DNA of 64,000 nucleotides from Heliopora coerulea. Its lineage: Eukaryota; Cnidaria; Anthozoa; Scleralcyonacea; Helioporidae. Shown one piece after another: positions 42,958 through 56,937 of the stretch. Position numbers and translations under genes: made by a program. The stretch is from NCBI GenBank assembly GCA_030142905.1, contig JASJOG010000008.1, forward strand, positions 372,001 through 436,000, read 5' to 3'. The number at the start of each line of letters is the position of its first letter. Within the stretch, counting starts at the first letter, position 1. The notes under the pieces were generated by a model. The model searched no databases. It had not been told where the DNA came from and worked only from the letters and a program-made list of their open reading frames with translations.

Positions 42958-44445
42958 ACCGTAGAATTCCGAAAGTAACGTCCCCCGTTACTTTCGGATT
43001 TAGCAGGCCTTGGGGGCTGCTACTTTCGGGGGATCGCTACTTTCGGATAGTTAAAATACGTCAGGAAGGAACAGCTATTGAATTTACTTACCGTATTTCC
43101 TCTATTTAGCCCCCTGGGGGCTTATTTTCTTTTGCTAGCTTTTAAGGGGGGCTTATTAGAAGGGGGGCTAAATTGAGGGTGGGGGCTTAATAAATTTTCA
43201 CCCGAAACTGTTACCGTAAATATACTAATTCACACAACACATGCACCTTTATCAATTTGTATTTATTAAATGATTTAGAATTTCACCAACTGGATCGAGA
43301 TACTTGGAGGACGGCTTGGTAGTGCCGGGTCTTTACACAGCCTTTTCCGTGAGCAAGCAAATGATCAGTATTTTGCACAACGAACTCCAGAAGAAAAAAG
43401 AAAAACTTATACACATGACTATAATTTTGTCTGAAATTTCGATACAAAGCAAGTGACTATTCTGATGTTTACATTACTAAATTTCAAACTAATAAACGCA
43501 TTTTTTATAAAGCTTTAGCATTCGTATTTTGTTATGATTCCATCCTGAGATTGATTTTCCGGTGATGTCTTAATTTATAGAGGGTGGGGGCTTATTTTCT
43601 TTTGCTGGTTTCTAAATGGGGGCTAATTAGGAGGGGGGCTAAAAAGAGGCTGGGGGCTAAATAAAGGAAATATGAGAAGAATGAAATTTCCAACATTTTA
43701 TCACCAGATCTTGTTACACTGATTGTCGAATTAGATAAAAGAACTACGAACATATTGACCAGAATAAACAATAAAGCAAAAACAAAATAGTCATCTTGAG
43801 GCCATGTGTATACGGTGTCGTTTTCCTAGCTTTTTACAATGTTCTGCGTCCTCAGACAAGGCCACGCGAGTAGAAAACAATGGCTTTATTATCTGAAACA
43901 ATATGCAAACGATAGAAAAGGACACCGTGTGCACTTGGTCTGAGACTTAATATTCAAGTTAGAAACAAGAAACAAAATAATGGAAATAAATAGTGTGTGT
44001 AATCTGCAGTACATTATTCCGTTATTTTAGTCCTTCGTCAATTGTCATGTTTCATTTTTGTAATCGTCGCTCAGACGCTTCCATCAGTGTTTGCCCTTAG
44101 CGACTTACGGTTTTCTTTGAGGCATTTTCGAACATCTCGGCTCACTTCCTCTTGAATTTCAACATCGTAAAGACATGGAATTTCGATTCTTCCACCTTGC
44201 ACCCAAACGACTTCTGGGGCAGCTCTTGAATGGCCAGTAATTATACACGTTTAAGTTGATTGTTAACTTTGAAGACAAACATTACTTTTTGTTGGATGAA
44301 CAACTTGTGTTTGAAACATATACTGTAAAAAAGCACTACATTCGAAGGGGCCGCTACTTTCGGAAAATTTTAGAAGTGTCACAAATTTGACGTTACTTTC
44401 GGGGGTTGTTACTTTCGAGGGGCCGTTACTTTCGGAATTCTACGG
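42958..44445. mobile_element. TA-flanked element with ACTTTCGG repeats, inside the LTR (1488 bp)
   Basis: The ends CCGTAGAATTCCGAAAGTAA are inverted, with TA TSDs at 42956-42957 and 44446-44447, proven by comparison with the empty site in the 5' LTR. The subterminal regions carry several spaced copies of GTTACTTTCGGGG. There is no transposase ORF, and a further element sits within it. The TA TSD points to a Tc1/mariner-type mobiliser. Confidence 0.88.
43091..43676. mobile_element. Miniature element with TTTAGCCCCC arms nested in the TA element
   Basis: GTATTTCCTCTATTTAGCCC at the left is mirrored by GGGCTAAATAAAGGAAATA at the right, and each arm has three spaced GGGGGCTTATT/GGGGGGCTAA units. 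The TSD is unclear (possibly TA). No ORF. Confidence 0.7.
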
Positions 44446-44756
44446 TAGATGGATTTCTTGTTTGTTTATTCACTTACACCCTCCTCAGTCGGAATCGAGC
44501 ATACACTGCCCCTAGGGTCCCTATTTTTCACAGTTCATATCCGTTCCACGCCAGACCTCAAACCGACTAACACCATGACCCATAATGCGTTCTCAAACCC
44601 GAATTCTCGACACACTCCCCCATATATTATCCGGTGGATATATATGTGTTTAACCTTAATGTTTCTTAAATGTAACTGTTTCGAACTGTAACAACTGTTT
44701 GTAAATCTGAAACCAATGTCTGTTTCTTTCTAAAATTTTAAGTTAAATGATCCGAG

Positions 44757-46049
44757 TCAATCGTCTTCGTCGTCGGCAATGTTCCTAATTCGCAATGCGC
44801 CTGCAGCGGCTGCATCTCTTCGGGGTCTTGGGGTAAAATCAGCGGCTGTTGGGTTGAGTGGTGGCGGTGGTAACTGGTCACACGTCAGTTCTAAAGGGCA
44901 GAGATGTTGAGTCGCTCTCTCCAGGACCCCTTTGCTCGTCTTGACTTTGGCTCCTCTCGTAATTCCATCTCTCTCTTGGATGAGGTGTTGTACGATTCCA
45001 AGCTTCCAACGATTACGATTCTTTGCGTCCTCTCTGAGAATCACTACGTCTCCGATCTGTGGGCGAGGAGTCTGTTCACCACCCGCTAGTCTGTGCTGTG
45101 CTTGTAGGTTGCGCACACACTCTTTGGACCAACGGTTCCACGTCATCTCCTTACAGCGGGTTAGATATCTTGCTCTCTTCCGAAGTTTTTTGTCTGGTAA
45201 GTAGTGTGCCTCTGGGTTGGGTAGATCATTCGCGTTCAAATTCAACATCGATTTCGGTGTAAGTGGCGGGAGTTGAATGTCATCTTCTAAATAGGTCAAA
45301 GGCCGGTTGTTGAGTGCTACTTCAGCATCGAGGATAACATCTTCCAGCTCTGACCAACGCAGGGCGGCGTTGCCTATAGTCTTATAGAATGCGTTCTTGA
45401 AAAGGCCGATGAGGCGCTCAAATTGACCGGCCTACCAAGGCGCTCGGGAGAGATTGAACTTCCATGTAATAGATTGTTTTGCCAAGTAGTTGTTAAGCTT
45501 CTCGTCGGCCAGTGCTTGCTTAAACCACTTCGCTGCTGCTTTAAATGTGCTACCGTTATCCGAGTATATCAGCTTGGGCCTTCCCCGGCGAGCGATAAAC
45601 CGTTTGAAACTGGAGAGGAAGTCTTCAATCTCAATCGACGGTAGTAGATCCAGAAATATCTCTCTGGTCAGACTGCACCCATATAGTGCGAGATAGGCTT
45701 TCTTTACTGCTTTCGACTTGGTTCGGTATTTTATCGGACCGGCGAAATCCACTCCTATGACTTGATTAGGTGTGTCGCCTTGGGTTCGGGTGTTTGGTAA
45801 CCTGCCGGGCGGTAGTGGCTGGAATGCTTTGGTACGAAATCTCTTACACCCGCAACACTTCCCTCGTACCTTCTTCACAAGGCGTCGTAGCCTGGGGACC
45901 CAGCACTGCTCCCTCACCTTTGCCATGGTGAGCCCAACTCCCCCATGCAACGTTCCGAGGTGCGCTTGATGGACTAACTTGCTTGTAAAAGGGTAATCGT
46001 CTGGCCTCCCAGGTCCGCGGGATTCTCGGCGGTCGGTACGTGGTGTCAT
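44757..46049 (-). pseudogene. BEL/Pao integrase and C-terminal domain, one stop
   Basis: A single frame of about 430 codons with one TAG at 45432-45434. The zinc-binding HHCC domain reads KLVHQAHLGTLHGGVGLTMA ... VRGKCCGCKRF. The DDE core has VIGVDFAGPIKY, LIYSDNGSTFKAAAKWF and E in GQFERLIGLFKNAF. The C-terminal DUF5641-type part has RWSKECVRNLQAQHRL and QIGDVVILREDAKNRNRWKL. The domain order is that of BEL/Pao pol. The protein would insert the cDNA into the genome. The end at 44757 is acidic (NIADDEDD). Confidence 0.92.
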
Positions 46050-47083
46050 TTGACATCAGGGTGTTGGTTAATTTTGTGGACAAGGTTGGCCACAAACTGC
46101 TTGTATTCTCCCTGGCCCTGTATCCAGTATAGAGCTACGGTTGAGTCCAGCCAGCAGTGCGTTGCTACCACACAGTTATCGATGGCAGTGCTTTCTGGAG
46201 GATCCTTGTTACTTTCCAATTCCTTGGCGTTGGAGTGCCACTTGTGCAAGGGGAATTTTCCATCATTGAATATTTCGGAAGCGATTTGCTTCTTGGCATG
46301 TACCTCTTCTACGGTAGCTCCACCTGTTAGTTAGTCGTCCACATACATTCCGTCTCGTGGCTCCTTTACGAGTTCTGGATGCTTGCTTTCCCATCTGTCG
46401 AGATGCTCACTGGTAACTCCTCCAAGCGGGAACGGGGATGATGTCAGTCCGAAAAGAGTTTGCGTTAATCGGTAGACTTCTATTTCAGAATGGTTTGGTC
46501 TCCTCCAATGAAATCTGAGCGAATCTCGCTCCTCCTCTTTAATTCTGATCTGGAGGAAGGCCTTCTGCAGGTCGCCCGTTACAACTATGGGGTAGAATCT
46601 TGCCTTCACGAGAACACTCCACAGCAAGTTCTGGAGTGGCGGCCCTGGATGTAAGCAGTCGTTCAGGGATGGCTTGGTGGCGCTCTCTCTCGCTGAAGCG
46701 TCGTATGTGACCCGACGTTTCGTGCTCTCTGCGTTCTGTTTGGTGACTCCTTTGCGAGGAATATAGAATTCCTTTCCCTAGGCGACTTGGAGAACTTGTT
46801 CTATGATGCCTTCCTGGAGTTGTTCTTGTATGATGGCGTCGTAGTTTTCGTATTCTCCATTTTGCTGCAGCTTCTTGATCAGATGCTCAAGTCGTCGTCG
46901 CCTTGCCGTCTCGTTGGTCGGTAAAGGTGGATGTATGCCCTTCCACGGGAGGTTAGTTTCATACCATCCGGCCGGACTTCTGGTTAATTGCTCCTTGTAC
47001 TCTTTATAGACGACACCCTGATCATTCGCTCCACCCGTCCTTTCAGGGCTTCGACCAGCTTGCCAAAGTCCCATTCTTTCCAC
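46046..47083 (-). pseudogene. BEL/Pao reverse transcriptase region, deleted and broken
   Basis: On the minus strand: GIHPPLPTNETARRRRLEHL before the RT, GKEFYIPRKGVTKQNAES, RVTYDASARESATKPSLND, ARFYPIVVTGDLQKAFLQIR with the first catalytic Asp, and the YVDD box near 46331-46342. Shortly after YVDD the sequence jumps to the RNase H-like/DUF1759-downstream part (THCWLDSTVALYWIQGQGEY), so the thumb and most of the following domain are missing. Stops lie at 46331 and 46778, and the frame changes at about 46050. Confidence 0.85.
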
Positions 47084-48033
47084 TGGGAATCTGTTCGTAC
47101 AAGATCTCCTCTAATGCCAGGCAGCTTGTTTAGGGTCATTCTCACGTATCCATTTACATTATCTAACTTCTTTAATGTTTCCAGAGACTGTACACAGTAC
47201 CGTAATTTCTCGAAAAACGGATGAATTTTAATTCGGTTGCATATCATTGATCGTTGGCAAGGCGACAATTTCTCCGACGTAGGCGTTGATAATTTCACTA
47301 TCGTTGCCATACTTTTCCAAAAGTATTTCTTTGGCTTTTGCATACCAATTTTCGGTGAAAGGCAACCCATCAATGTTTGTTCGAACGTTCGGTTCCAGAA
47401 GCTCCTTCAAGTAGGTAAATGTAGTCACTTTGCTGATGCTTTGGCTGTCTACGACGGCTTGAAACTGATTCCAAAACCTTAGCCAATCGCTAAACGAGCC
47501 ATTGAATTTCGTTATAAAAAGTTTGGGCAGTTTCGCAGCGATTGATGTAACGTCTTTCGGTTGTTCGGGGTGCGCTTCGTCCAACATCTGCTGGTATCTG
47601 AGCTTCTGTTGTAATCTCTCTTCTTGTTCGATTTGGCAAGCTCTCTCGTGGTTTTCATGCGTTTGCTGTAACACATACTGGGCTTGTTCGAATTCGAGTT
47701 GAGCTTTTCTCTTCTCAGCCTTTTCGGCGGTTTCTGCAACGCTGTTTATCTCCTTGATTTGAGCCGTGAGCTTTCGTACGCTAGCGTCTGCTTCGGTTAT
47801 CACTTGTTCTATTGGCACACCCCACTGCGCGACCTCTTCTTCTCTCGCACCCTTCAGGAATTTCTGTTCTTCGATTCTTTTCTTTGCTACTGTAACGGCG
47901 TTGATCGTTGTTTAGGGAATTTCGTTATCTATGAGATTTCCGTGTCGTCTTTGGCGATAATAGTGTCCGTTTTAGCAAAGGTGAGTGCTAAAACCTCCAG
48001 TTCTCCTTGTAGCTGTGCAATCAAATCATCCAT
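46985..48033 (-). pseudogene. BEL/Pao gag (DUF1759-type), broken, protease region missing
   Basis: The ATG at 48033 (MDDLIAQLQGELEVLALTFA) is followed by a shift and a TAA near 47912. The main frame 47228-47818 has a coiled coil (ETAEKAEKRKAQLEFEQAQY) and the DUF1759 capsid-like core (LPKLFITKFNGSFSDWLRFW and LKELLEPNVRTNIDGLPF). After a shift at about 47228 it continues with NKLPGIRGDLVRTDSQWKEW and then passes straight into pre-RT sequence. The zinc knuckle and aspartic protease normally in between are absent. Confidence 0.85.
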
Positions 48034-48117
48034 ATTGCTCTTAAACGGGTTTTATTACACTGTTTATAGTAATTCTTGCCCAGTTTCCACGAATAATATC
48101 CCGTCGGTGGTGCCAGG

Positions 48118-48335
48118 TATCGTGGATTATCCGCCTCCAAGAAACTAGTTTCCACAATACGTCACGAATAGATGGATTTCTTATTTGTTTATTCACTTAC
48201 ACTCTCCTCAGTCGGAATCGAGCACACACTGCCCCTAGGGTCCCTATTTTTCACAGCTCATATCCGCTCCACGCCACATCTCCAGCCGACTAACATCATG
48301 ACCCATAGTGAGCTCTCAAGCCCGAATTCTGGACA
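48118..48335 (-). repeat. 5' LTR of the BEL/Pao element
   Basis: 218 bp, from TGTCCAGAATTCGGGC (at 48335, minus strand) to CCACGATA at 48118. The primer-binding region follows at TGGCACCACCGACGGG. It carries the empty TA site used by the insertion in the other LTR. Confidence 0.9.
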
Positions 48336-48339
48336 GAAT

Positions 48340-49637
48340 GTCAGTCAGTAAAGCAGAAATTGTATCCAAAAAACACAACTGTTCTATCAAATTTCACAGT
48401 TTCAAGGACATTAAAAAACTCTCGAAGAGGAATGCGTAAAAACTACACAGGCTTTCTCAGGGTTAAACATTCTCTCCCTCGTGGGCTAGAAAATTGCATG
48501 CACTAATGTCTCCTTGGTTTCTGACGACCGAATTAACCGCTCATTTCCTACACTGTTATCGAGAGGATAGAATCAGAAGAGTCATTTTCTTTCGGACAGT
48601 TTATTTTAATTCTACCACACTTTTTACATCCAATTGTATCATGTATGAGTTTATTAAATAAAAGAAATCACAAGAATTTCCTAGACGATGTACCATACTA
48701 GAGCCAAGCGTTCTATGTCAATTACCACAAAACTAAAATCTAACCACGATGAAAGATGAATTAAATACGTTCAAGTGTTGTAATCACTACCCTAATGCTG
48801 TTTTCTGTTTTCTCAAAAGCCAGAACAAAAATATTCTCCAATGGATAACCTAACCACAGATTGGCATGTTGAGGCACGAGTTCGTTAAAAGGGATTAACT
48901 AACTATATTATCATATAAACCATGTAAGAGATTGCAACCACCATTCAAAATACCGCACGAATAATGTTCAATTTCAGTTGACATGTACCAAGTAATCTAT
49001 CCTTATCTTCAATGTGAGAAACAGCATATACTTTCCAATTTAACCTTCAAATCATCTCAAATTTGACATACGTGAATTAACCTCACTATGACATTACTTT
49101 TGACATACATTGCATAAAGTTAGACTTCAAAGTCGATAAATGTTAGATCTTTTTCAGACTTCCTCACAAAATGTTGTATACGGTTTTCATTTCATGTGGT
49201 AGCAAGTCGCATTTCTCATCTGGTAGTAGCTAAGGAGGGAAAACATAAAGGTAAGTATTAAAAGTTTTTGACAGGTTTGTAAAAAGCTAAAACGTTGACA
49301 ATTAATTGGCGAACCTGAAATGAGAAAATCTAACGTACTGAGTTAAGGTCCCACATAAGAGTGGCTTTTGCTCGAAACAGTTTTTTTTTCTCGTTTCAAT
49401 TTCCGCTGTTCATCGACCTTTTGGCTTTTTACACCGCCCATGCCGTGTTTAATATTATTTCATGATTTAGTTACTTTTCTTTGTTATTCATTGGTGATAA
49501 CTTCTATCAGACGTTCTAGTTATTTAATTTTCATTTAGGAACTATGGTGATAAGCGAATGGACTTGACACGGAGTTTTTATATAATGAAGGAAATTTTCA
49601 AATATGAGAATCTTATATTTTAAGAGGCAACCGGGAC
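48340..49637. other. Intergenic stretch, nothing recognised
   Basis: About 1.3 kb of AT-rich sequence between the retrotransposon and the SINE. No supported gene or RNA. Confidence 0.5.
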
Positions 49638-49745
49638 CAGTTACTAAAAATGCAACTCTTGGGCCTCCGGCTGGGAATCGAACCCGCGACCCAGTGAATT
49701 TAGTGCAGTACTCTGCCAGCTAGGCTAGGAAGACCGTGGCTAGAG
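49638..49745 (-). mobile_element. tRNA-derived SINE copy, second family
   Basis: On the minus strand: AGCCTAGCTGGCAGAGTACT (box A region) and GGGTTCGATTCCCAGCCGGA (box B), then GGCCCAAGAGTTGCAT and a tail with CCCGGTTGCCTC. The same family appears at 60115-60200. Confidence 0.7.
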
Positions 49746-50711
49746 CCTGGCCACGAATTCTGTATTTATAATTTATTACTGGTAATGCTGATGAAGTATT
49801 GGATTACTTTCAATATGATTTCATCTGTGATTTCAACAGAGATTTCATCATTTCATATATGATTTGATCATATATAAACTCTAGTTCGTGTGATCGCGGG
49901 TAAATGCCAACAATTCGTTGAACTTGACAAAGTTCATTAAAGTTCAAGGCATTCAACTAGACTTTGGTTTAATGAAACACGAAGGAACCTGATTAAATAC
50001 ATCGAATAATTATGCATTATTCGATTTTATTCCTTAAATGACACGAATTTATCGCTAAAAAATAATACGAACTGTCCCGAACGCTGAGCACCAAGGCTAG
50101 AAGTTAAAAGGACTGGTAGGTGGAGTATTTACGCGCTGGGTATAGGAAGTAATTTTAAATTGGATGCAGTAATCCATATACTAGAAATAAACTTGTAAGA
50201 TTTGGTGTAGTAGTATTCCATATCCTGAGTTCTAGCAAACGAGGAGGGGACGACGATACGGTAAACAGATGACGTTTTGACGTAGAGCGATGAACATCAT
50301 TTTATCTCTCGTCAAGCGCTTTCAGCATATTTGCTAGGAAGTTCGACAATAAAACAAACGATAGCCTTTTACATTCTAAGTATTCACCTCTGGAATAATA
50401 CGTTAAAATGCTCTCTGCAACATAGTGTGTAGAAGAACGAAAATGTCAAGAATACTTCGAGGGATGAAAATTGTTTGCTCGTAGACAATCTATTCAAGGA
50501 CACGTGGTCGGCGAGGTTAACGTGGTCTTCGTTGTAACTCCCTATTCTCAGTAATGCTGGAGTATTTTACTCAAGTTAGAAAGAGCGTCGCGGAAGTAAA
50601 GACTTCAAACCAATTGTACAAATGCAGATTGGCAAAGTTTTTACGGAAAATTAATGAAAGCGTAAACATAATAAATTCCATTACCTGTCTAATTAACTCT
50701 GTAAAGTAAGA
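49746..50711. other. 3' flank of the G-alpha gene
   Basis: It probably contains the 3' untranslated region of the minus-strand G-alpha gene, but I could not place the poly(A) site with confidence. Several ATTTCATC-type short repeats lie near 49818-49870. Confidence 0.4.
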
Positions 50712-53612
<2,901 letters not shown>

Positions 53613-54138
53613 CTACAATCATAAAATACAACCAAATATTTCAGACTTCTACACGTTGTACCTCCATCCCTTTCACTACAATGGCAATGTCGGGAATCAC
53701 AGATGCCGGGTTACTTTATCCCAAGAAATGCTTAATTCCGTCCATTCGTCAGTAAAATGCTTGTTAAATTTCAAAAAACACCACTTTCATCTAACTTAAT
53801 ATAGAGTAGGATACATTTACACGGGTGAGCTTTTCCTTGAAGGCCCATTGATTTGAATGGTTTTACCCTTCCCGTTTACACGACAGCAATAAATTAGATG
53901 AAAAATATCGATTAAAAACCCAGAAAAAAAATGTTTGGGTTTTGATATGTAAACGTGTCCTGAACGAAACGTGTCCTGTTTTACGAAAGTAGCCATCATA
54001 AAATCAGTTCGACGCCAGCGAAATTTAAAACCATTGCACTAGACGATTTAGAATGCCACAAACAAACCTATTGTTATAACTCTGGCGATGGACGTTCCAG
54101 GCGGGAAGCAAATTCTCGCGATAAATATTATTTCCCAG

Positions 54139-54312
54139 CAGATAACTTTAAAAAGACCCATAAAAAGGCAAATTTGCTAACTACATAAAGGAATTTTATT
54201 ACTAAAATTATCAACTGTTACTTTTATTCGTGTAGTGACAAAACGTTAGTAATAAACTTTCTTTATGTATTTAGCAAATTTGCGTTTTTATGGGTCTTTT
54301 TAAAGTTATCTG
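54139..54312. repeat. Palindromic miniature element (about 174 bp)
   Basis: AGATAACTTTAAAAAGACCC at the left is mirrored at the right, with about 60 bp arms containing GCAAATTTGCTAA. TGTTATAACTCT occurs at 54073-54084 and again at 54311-54322, so the element may be larger, flanked by that 12-bp repeat. Confidence 0.7.
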
Positions 54313-55649
54313 TTATAACTCTATTTAAAACGAAGGTTGAAGTGATGAAGAAGGGCTATTACATCCGTTAAGACCCACTGCACTAGCAATAATTCATCTA
54401 GCAATGATGCAAGTCAGCTTGTGACGTTTATTCAATAGATGCTCAAAAGAAGGGTCGTTATCTCTGAAATGTCGCGGTTTAAAACGATCCTTTCTGCCGA
54501 TGACTAATAATGATCAATATTTTGATTCGTTGATTAAATCAACTATTGGGTCTTTAAGATTTATTTAAATCCCACAAGAATCTACGAGGTGTCTTATTCT
54601 GACATAAGGCTGCTTTCCACAAGGCGATATTTTTTCGCGCGAATCGACACTTTTTTTAAACTGAATGGACTTCTTATTTGTTCCAACTAAGAGCCCGAGA
54701 GGGATTCGATCGAAACATGGAGCACGCTCAATCTTTAAGAAAATTTGCCTTGTTTAATTGTTTTGGAATACCGAAAAACAAAGCCCCTCACTCAGAGTCC
54801 TAGCAACGGACTTTTGATGAGCTCTTTTGTACAAAACGGAAAGCCGGCCGTAATAAAACAGCCGTAAAAGCAGCTATCTTAATGGCTCATTGCTTCTTAT
54901 CTACGTCTGAGTTTCCACTTGTGTTCCTGCGCGGTTTGTTTTTCATTATTATAGTCCAAATGCACCTCCACAACATGCGGAGCCCTTTGAGATACCTTAG
55001 AAATTATGTTTAGTGTTAGTGCGGGCGGCCGACATTACGAGTTTAACTCAAAACTAGCCCAGAGTGTATACTTATTACAACTGTGAGCCATTAAGCCTCA
55101 AGCAATGAACAAAACATGAAAAACAGAATTGAAGCGCGTGTGGAAGCCAATCTTCAAGCTAAGGCACATGGGCGACCGAGCTACGTAATCAAAAATACAA
55201 AGATATCGGCGCTAAAAGACATTGCAAGCGCTTCAATAATGACGAGCAGTAACGCTAAACGACTCACAGTTCACTTTCCAGGTTCCCTTCTATTCCTACT
55301 GACATGACTGATAGTATTCTGTTGAAATCACGCATAGGGCACACGCAACACATACTTCAGGCGCGCGTGTTGGACTTAAAAATTGGAACCGCACCAAATG
55401 GTGTGTGGTCACTGTGAAAACTAGTGCAGGTCATGAAGGCGGATCTCATCACATATTGTGTTTGAAACTGTCCTGTGCTCAGTAATGGAAACCTGGTTTG
55501 AAGGATTGTGATTGGCCTACTTTCAGTACTCATGAAATCATCAATAGATTAATGAAGGATGCAGTGTTTGTTCAGTTATTAATCGGTTTTCCTTGGTGTT
55601 CTCCACAGTAAAAACCAACATTTGCCACAGATCAGAGCCCGGCCATAAT

Positions 55650-56045
55650 TGATCCATCACCACTACTATTGTAATTATAATTATTTTCTCAATAATATAT
55701 TTTACAATATATTTAATTATTTACTTATGTATTCATGTATGTTAAGATTTATTTGTTTACTAGTTCACTTATTGATTTATTTGCTCATCTACGTGTTTAC
55801 TTACCTATTCATTTACTTATCTATTCATTCATTTATTTATTTACTCATTTACTTATTTATTGATTGATTGATTTATTACTTATAATTATTTGTCATTATT
55901 AATATTATCGATTATTATCATTCATTATGATTTATTAATTAATGTTTATTAGTACTTTTATTATATACTTTTATTTATAATTTATAATTATTAATTTTCA
56001 TAATTTATCATTACCATCACCACCATCATTATCATCAGTATCGTT
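55650..56045. repeat. TTTA-rich low-complexity block
   Basis: Imperfect ATTT/ATTC/ACTT units over about 400 bp, then ATTATC and CATCACC units. It gives a spurious Leu/Ile/Tyr-rich open frame at 55649-55867. Confidence 0.85.
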
Positions 56046-56294
56046 AGTATTATTTAGTCTCTCGAATGTAAAAGATTTCTGGTACCGCAACAGAAGAGCA
56101 GAGCGTAAACTGGGCCATGATGAAAGGGAGGAAAAAGAAAATCTCTTGACTTCTCGTTTTAGCTTTCTCTTACGAGAAAGTTACTTCAATATCAAAGAGA
56201 AACCTTTCACTTTTGTGTTCGGTTTGAGGTCATATTTAAACAAATGTCCATTTTTACTTTAAGATACAACAAACATTATAACAATTGTTCGTAC

Positions 56295-56424
56295 CATTTC
56301 ATCATCTTCAGCCAGCATTAGATCATATGCACTTAATGCAACACAAAAAATAATTGCAGTGACTCCTTCAAAACAGTGGATCCACTTTTTTCTCTCTGAT
56401 CTCTGTCCACCAACATCAAACATC
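56295..56424 (-). CDS. GNAI-like: G protein alpha-i subunit, exon 6
   Basis: A 130-bp exon, acceptor aataatttcag-type (tttcag) and donor GTACGA. It encodes [20 protein letters not shown], the switch II region with the catalytic Gln of DVGGQ needed for GTP hydrolysis, followed by [20 protein letters not shown]. The frame is open, with phases 2 in and 0 out as in vertebrate Gi genes. Confidence 0.97.
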
Positions 56425-56808
56425 CTGAAATAATAACAAGACAACTCTGCTGAGATGATATTTCTTTGAACCAGTTACGATGAAACTGCAAACAAATGTT
56501 AAATACCAGAAGTGGACTGTTTCTTCATTACTCTGCTTGGCTGCAATATCTCACCCCAGGATCAAATACGACATTGATCGAACTGACTATCATGTTAGGA
56601 AAATTACGGGAGATTTCCAGTGCTGCGTCTTGGTTAAGTACGGTTACGTGCAAGTGCCAAGCACGCCTAACGAATCAGTTTGTTGTACTGAGAATCCCGT
56701 GCGTAAATGTACGCTAAAATTACGTAGCACAGCAAATCTGCCTCGACATTTGGTCTCGTATGTAGTGTTTGGAACCTGGCAATAACCACAAGAGTACAAA
56801 ATACCTAC
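56425..56808. other. G-alpha intron 5
   Basis: 384 bp. A plus-strand open frame at 56480-56785 covers it but is antisense to the gene, crosses the intron only and has no recognisable domain. Confidence 0.7.
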
Positions 56809-56937
56809 TTAAAATGAAGGTCTTTGAATGTGAAGTGAGTCTCAACAATTCCCGTTGTTTTTACTCTCGTCCTTAATACATCTTGTTCTGTTGGCAGATA
56901 ATCCTTGGCGCCCAGACGATCCAGGGAATTGAGATAA
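56809..56937 (-). CDS. GNAI-like: G protein alpha-i subunit, exon 5
   Basis: A 129-bp exon, acceptor gttatttag and donor GTAGGT. It encodes [20 protein letters not shown] and [20 protein letters not shown], including switch I with the Arg of RVKTTG (the cholera-toxin-type catalytic Arg position) and the Mg-binding Thr. The length equals that of the matching vertebrate exon. Confidence 0.97.

Larger units (their letters stand above)
42906..44612 (-). repeat. 3' LTR of the BEL/Pao element, split by an insertion
   Basis: 42906-42957 and 44446-44612 together match 48118-48335 with a few substitutions (TCGTGGATTATCCGCCTCCA and AGTCGGAATCGAGCAYACAC, among other parts). The insertion at 42958-44445 duplicated the TA dinucleotide that is single in the other LTR. 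Confidence 0.92.
42906..48335 (-). mobile_element. BEL/Pao LTR retrotransposon, decayed
   Basis: Coding is on the minus strand: gag, RT and integrase in BEL/Pao order. The LTRs are 217-218 bp (48118-48335 is the 5' LTR; the 3' LTR is 42906-44612, inflated by a 1.49 kb insertion). A 4-bp direct repeat GAAT flanks the element (42902-42905, 48336-48339). A purine-rich tract (GGGGGAGTG) precedes the 3' LTR. The coding region is shortened by deletions between gag and RT and between RT and integrase. Confidence 0.92.
53613..56294. other. G-alpha intron 6
   Basis: Contains the palindrome at 54139-54312 and a long AT-rich low-complexity block (55650-56045). No supported gene. Confidence 0.6.

Noticed and set aside
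47684..48148. 154-codon plus-strand open frame
   Set aside because: Antisense to the BEL/Pao gag frame.
55649..55867. Hydrophobic open frame (Leu/Ile/Tyr)
   Set aside because: Translation of a TTTA-rich low-complexity block.
56480..56785. 101-codon plus-strand open frame
   Set aside because: Lies in a G-alpha intron on the opposite strand, with no recognisable domain.
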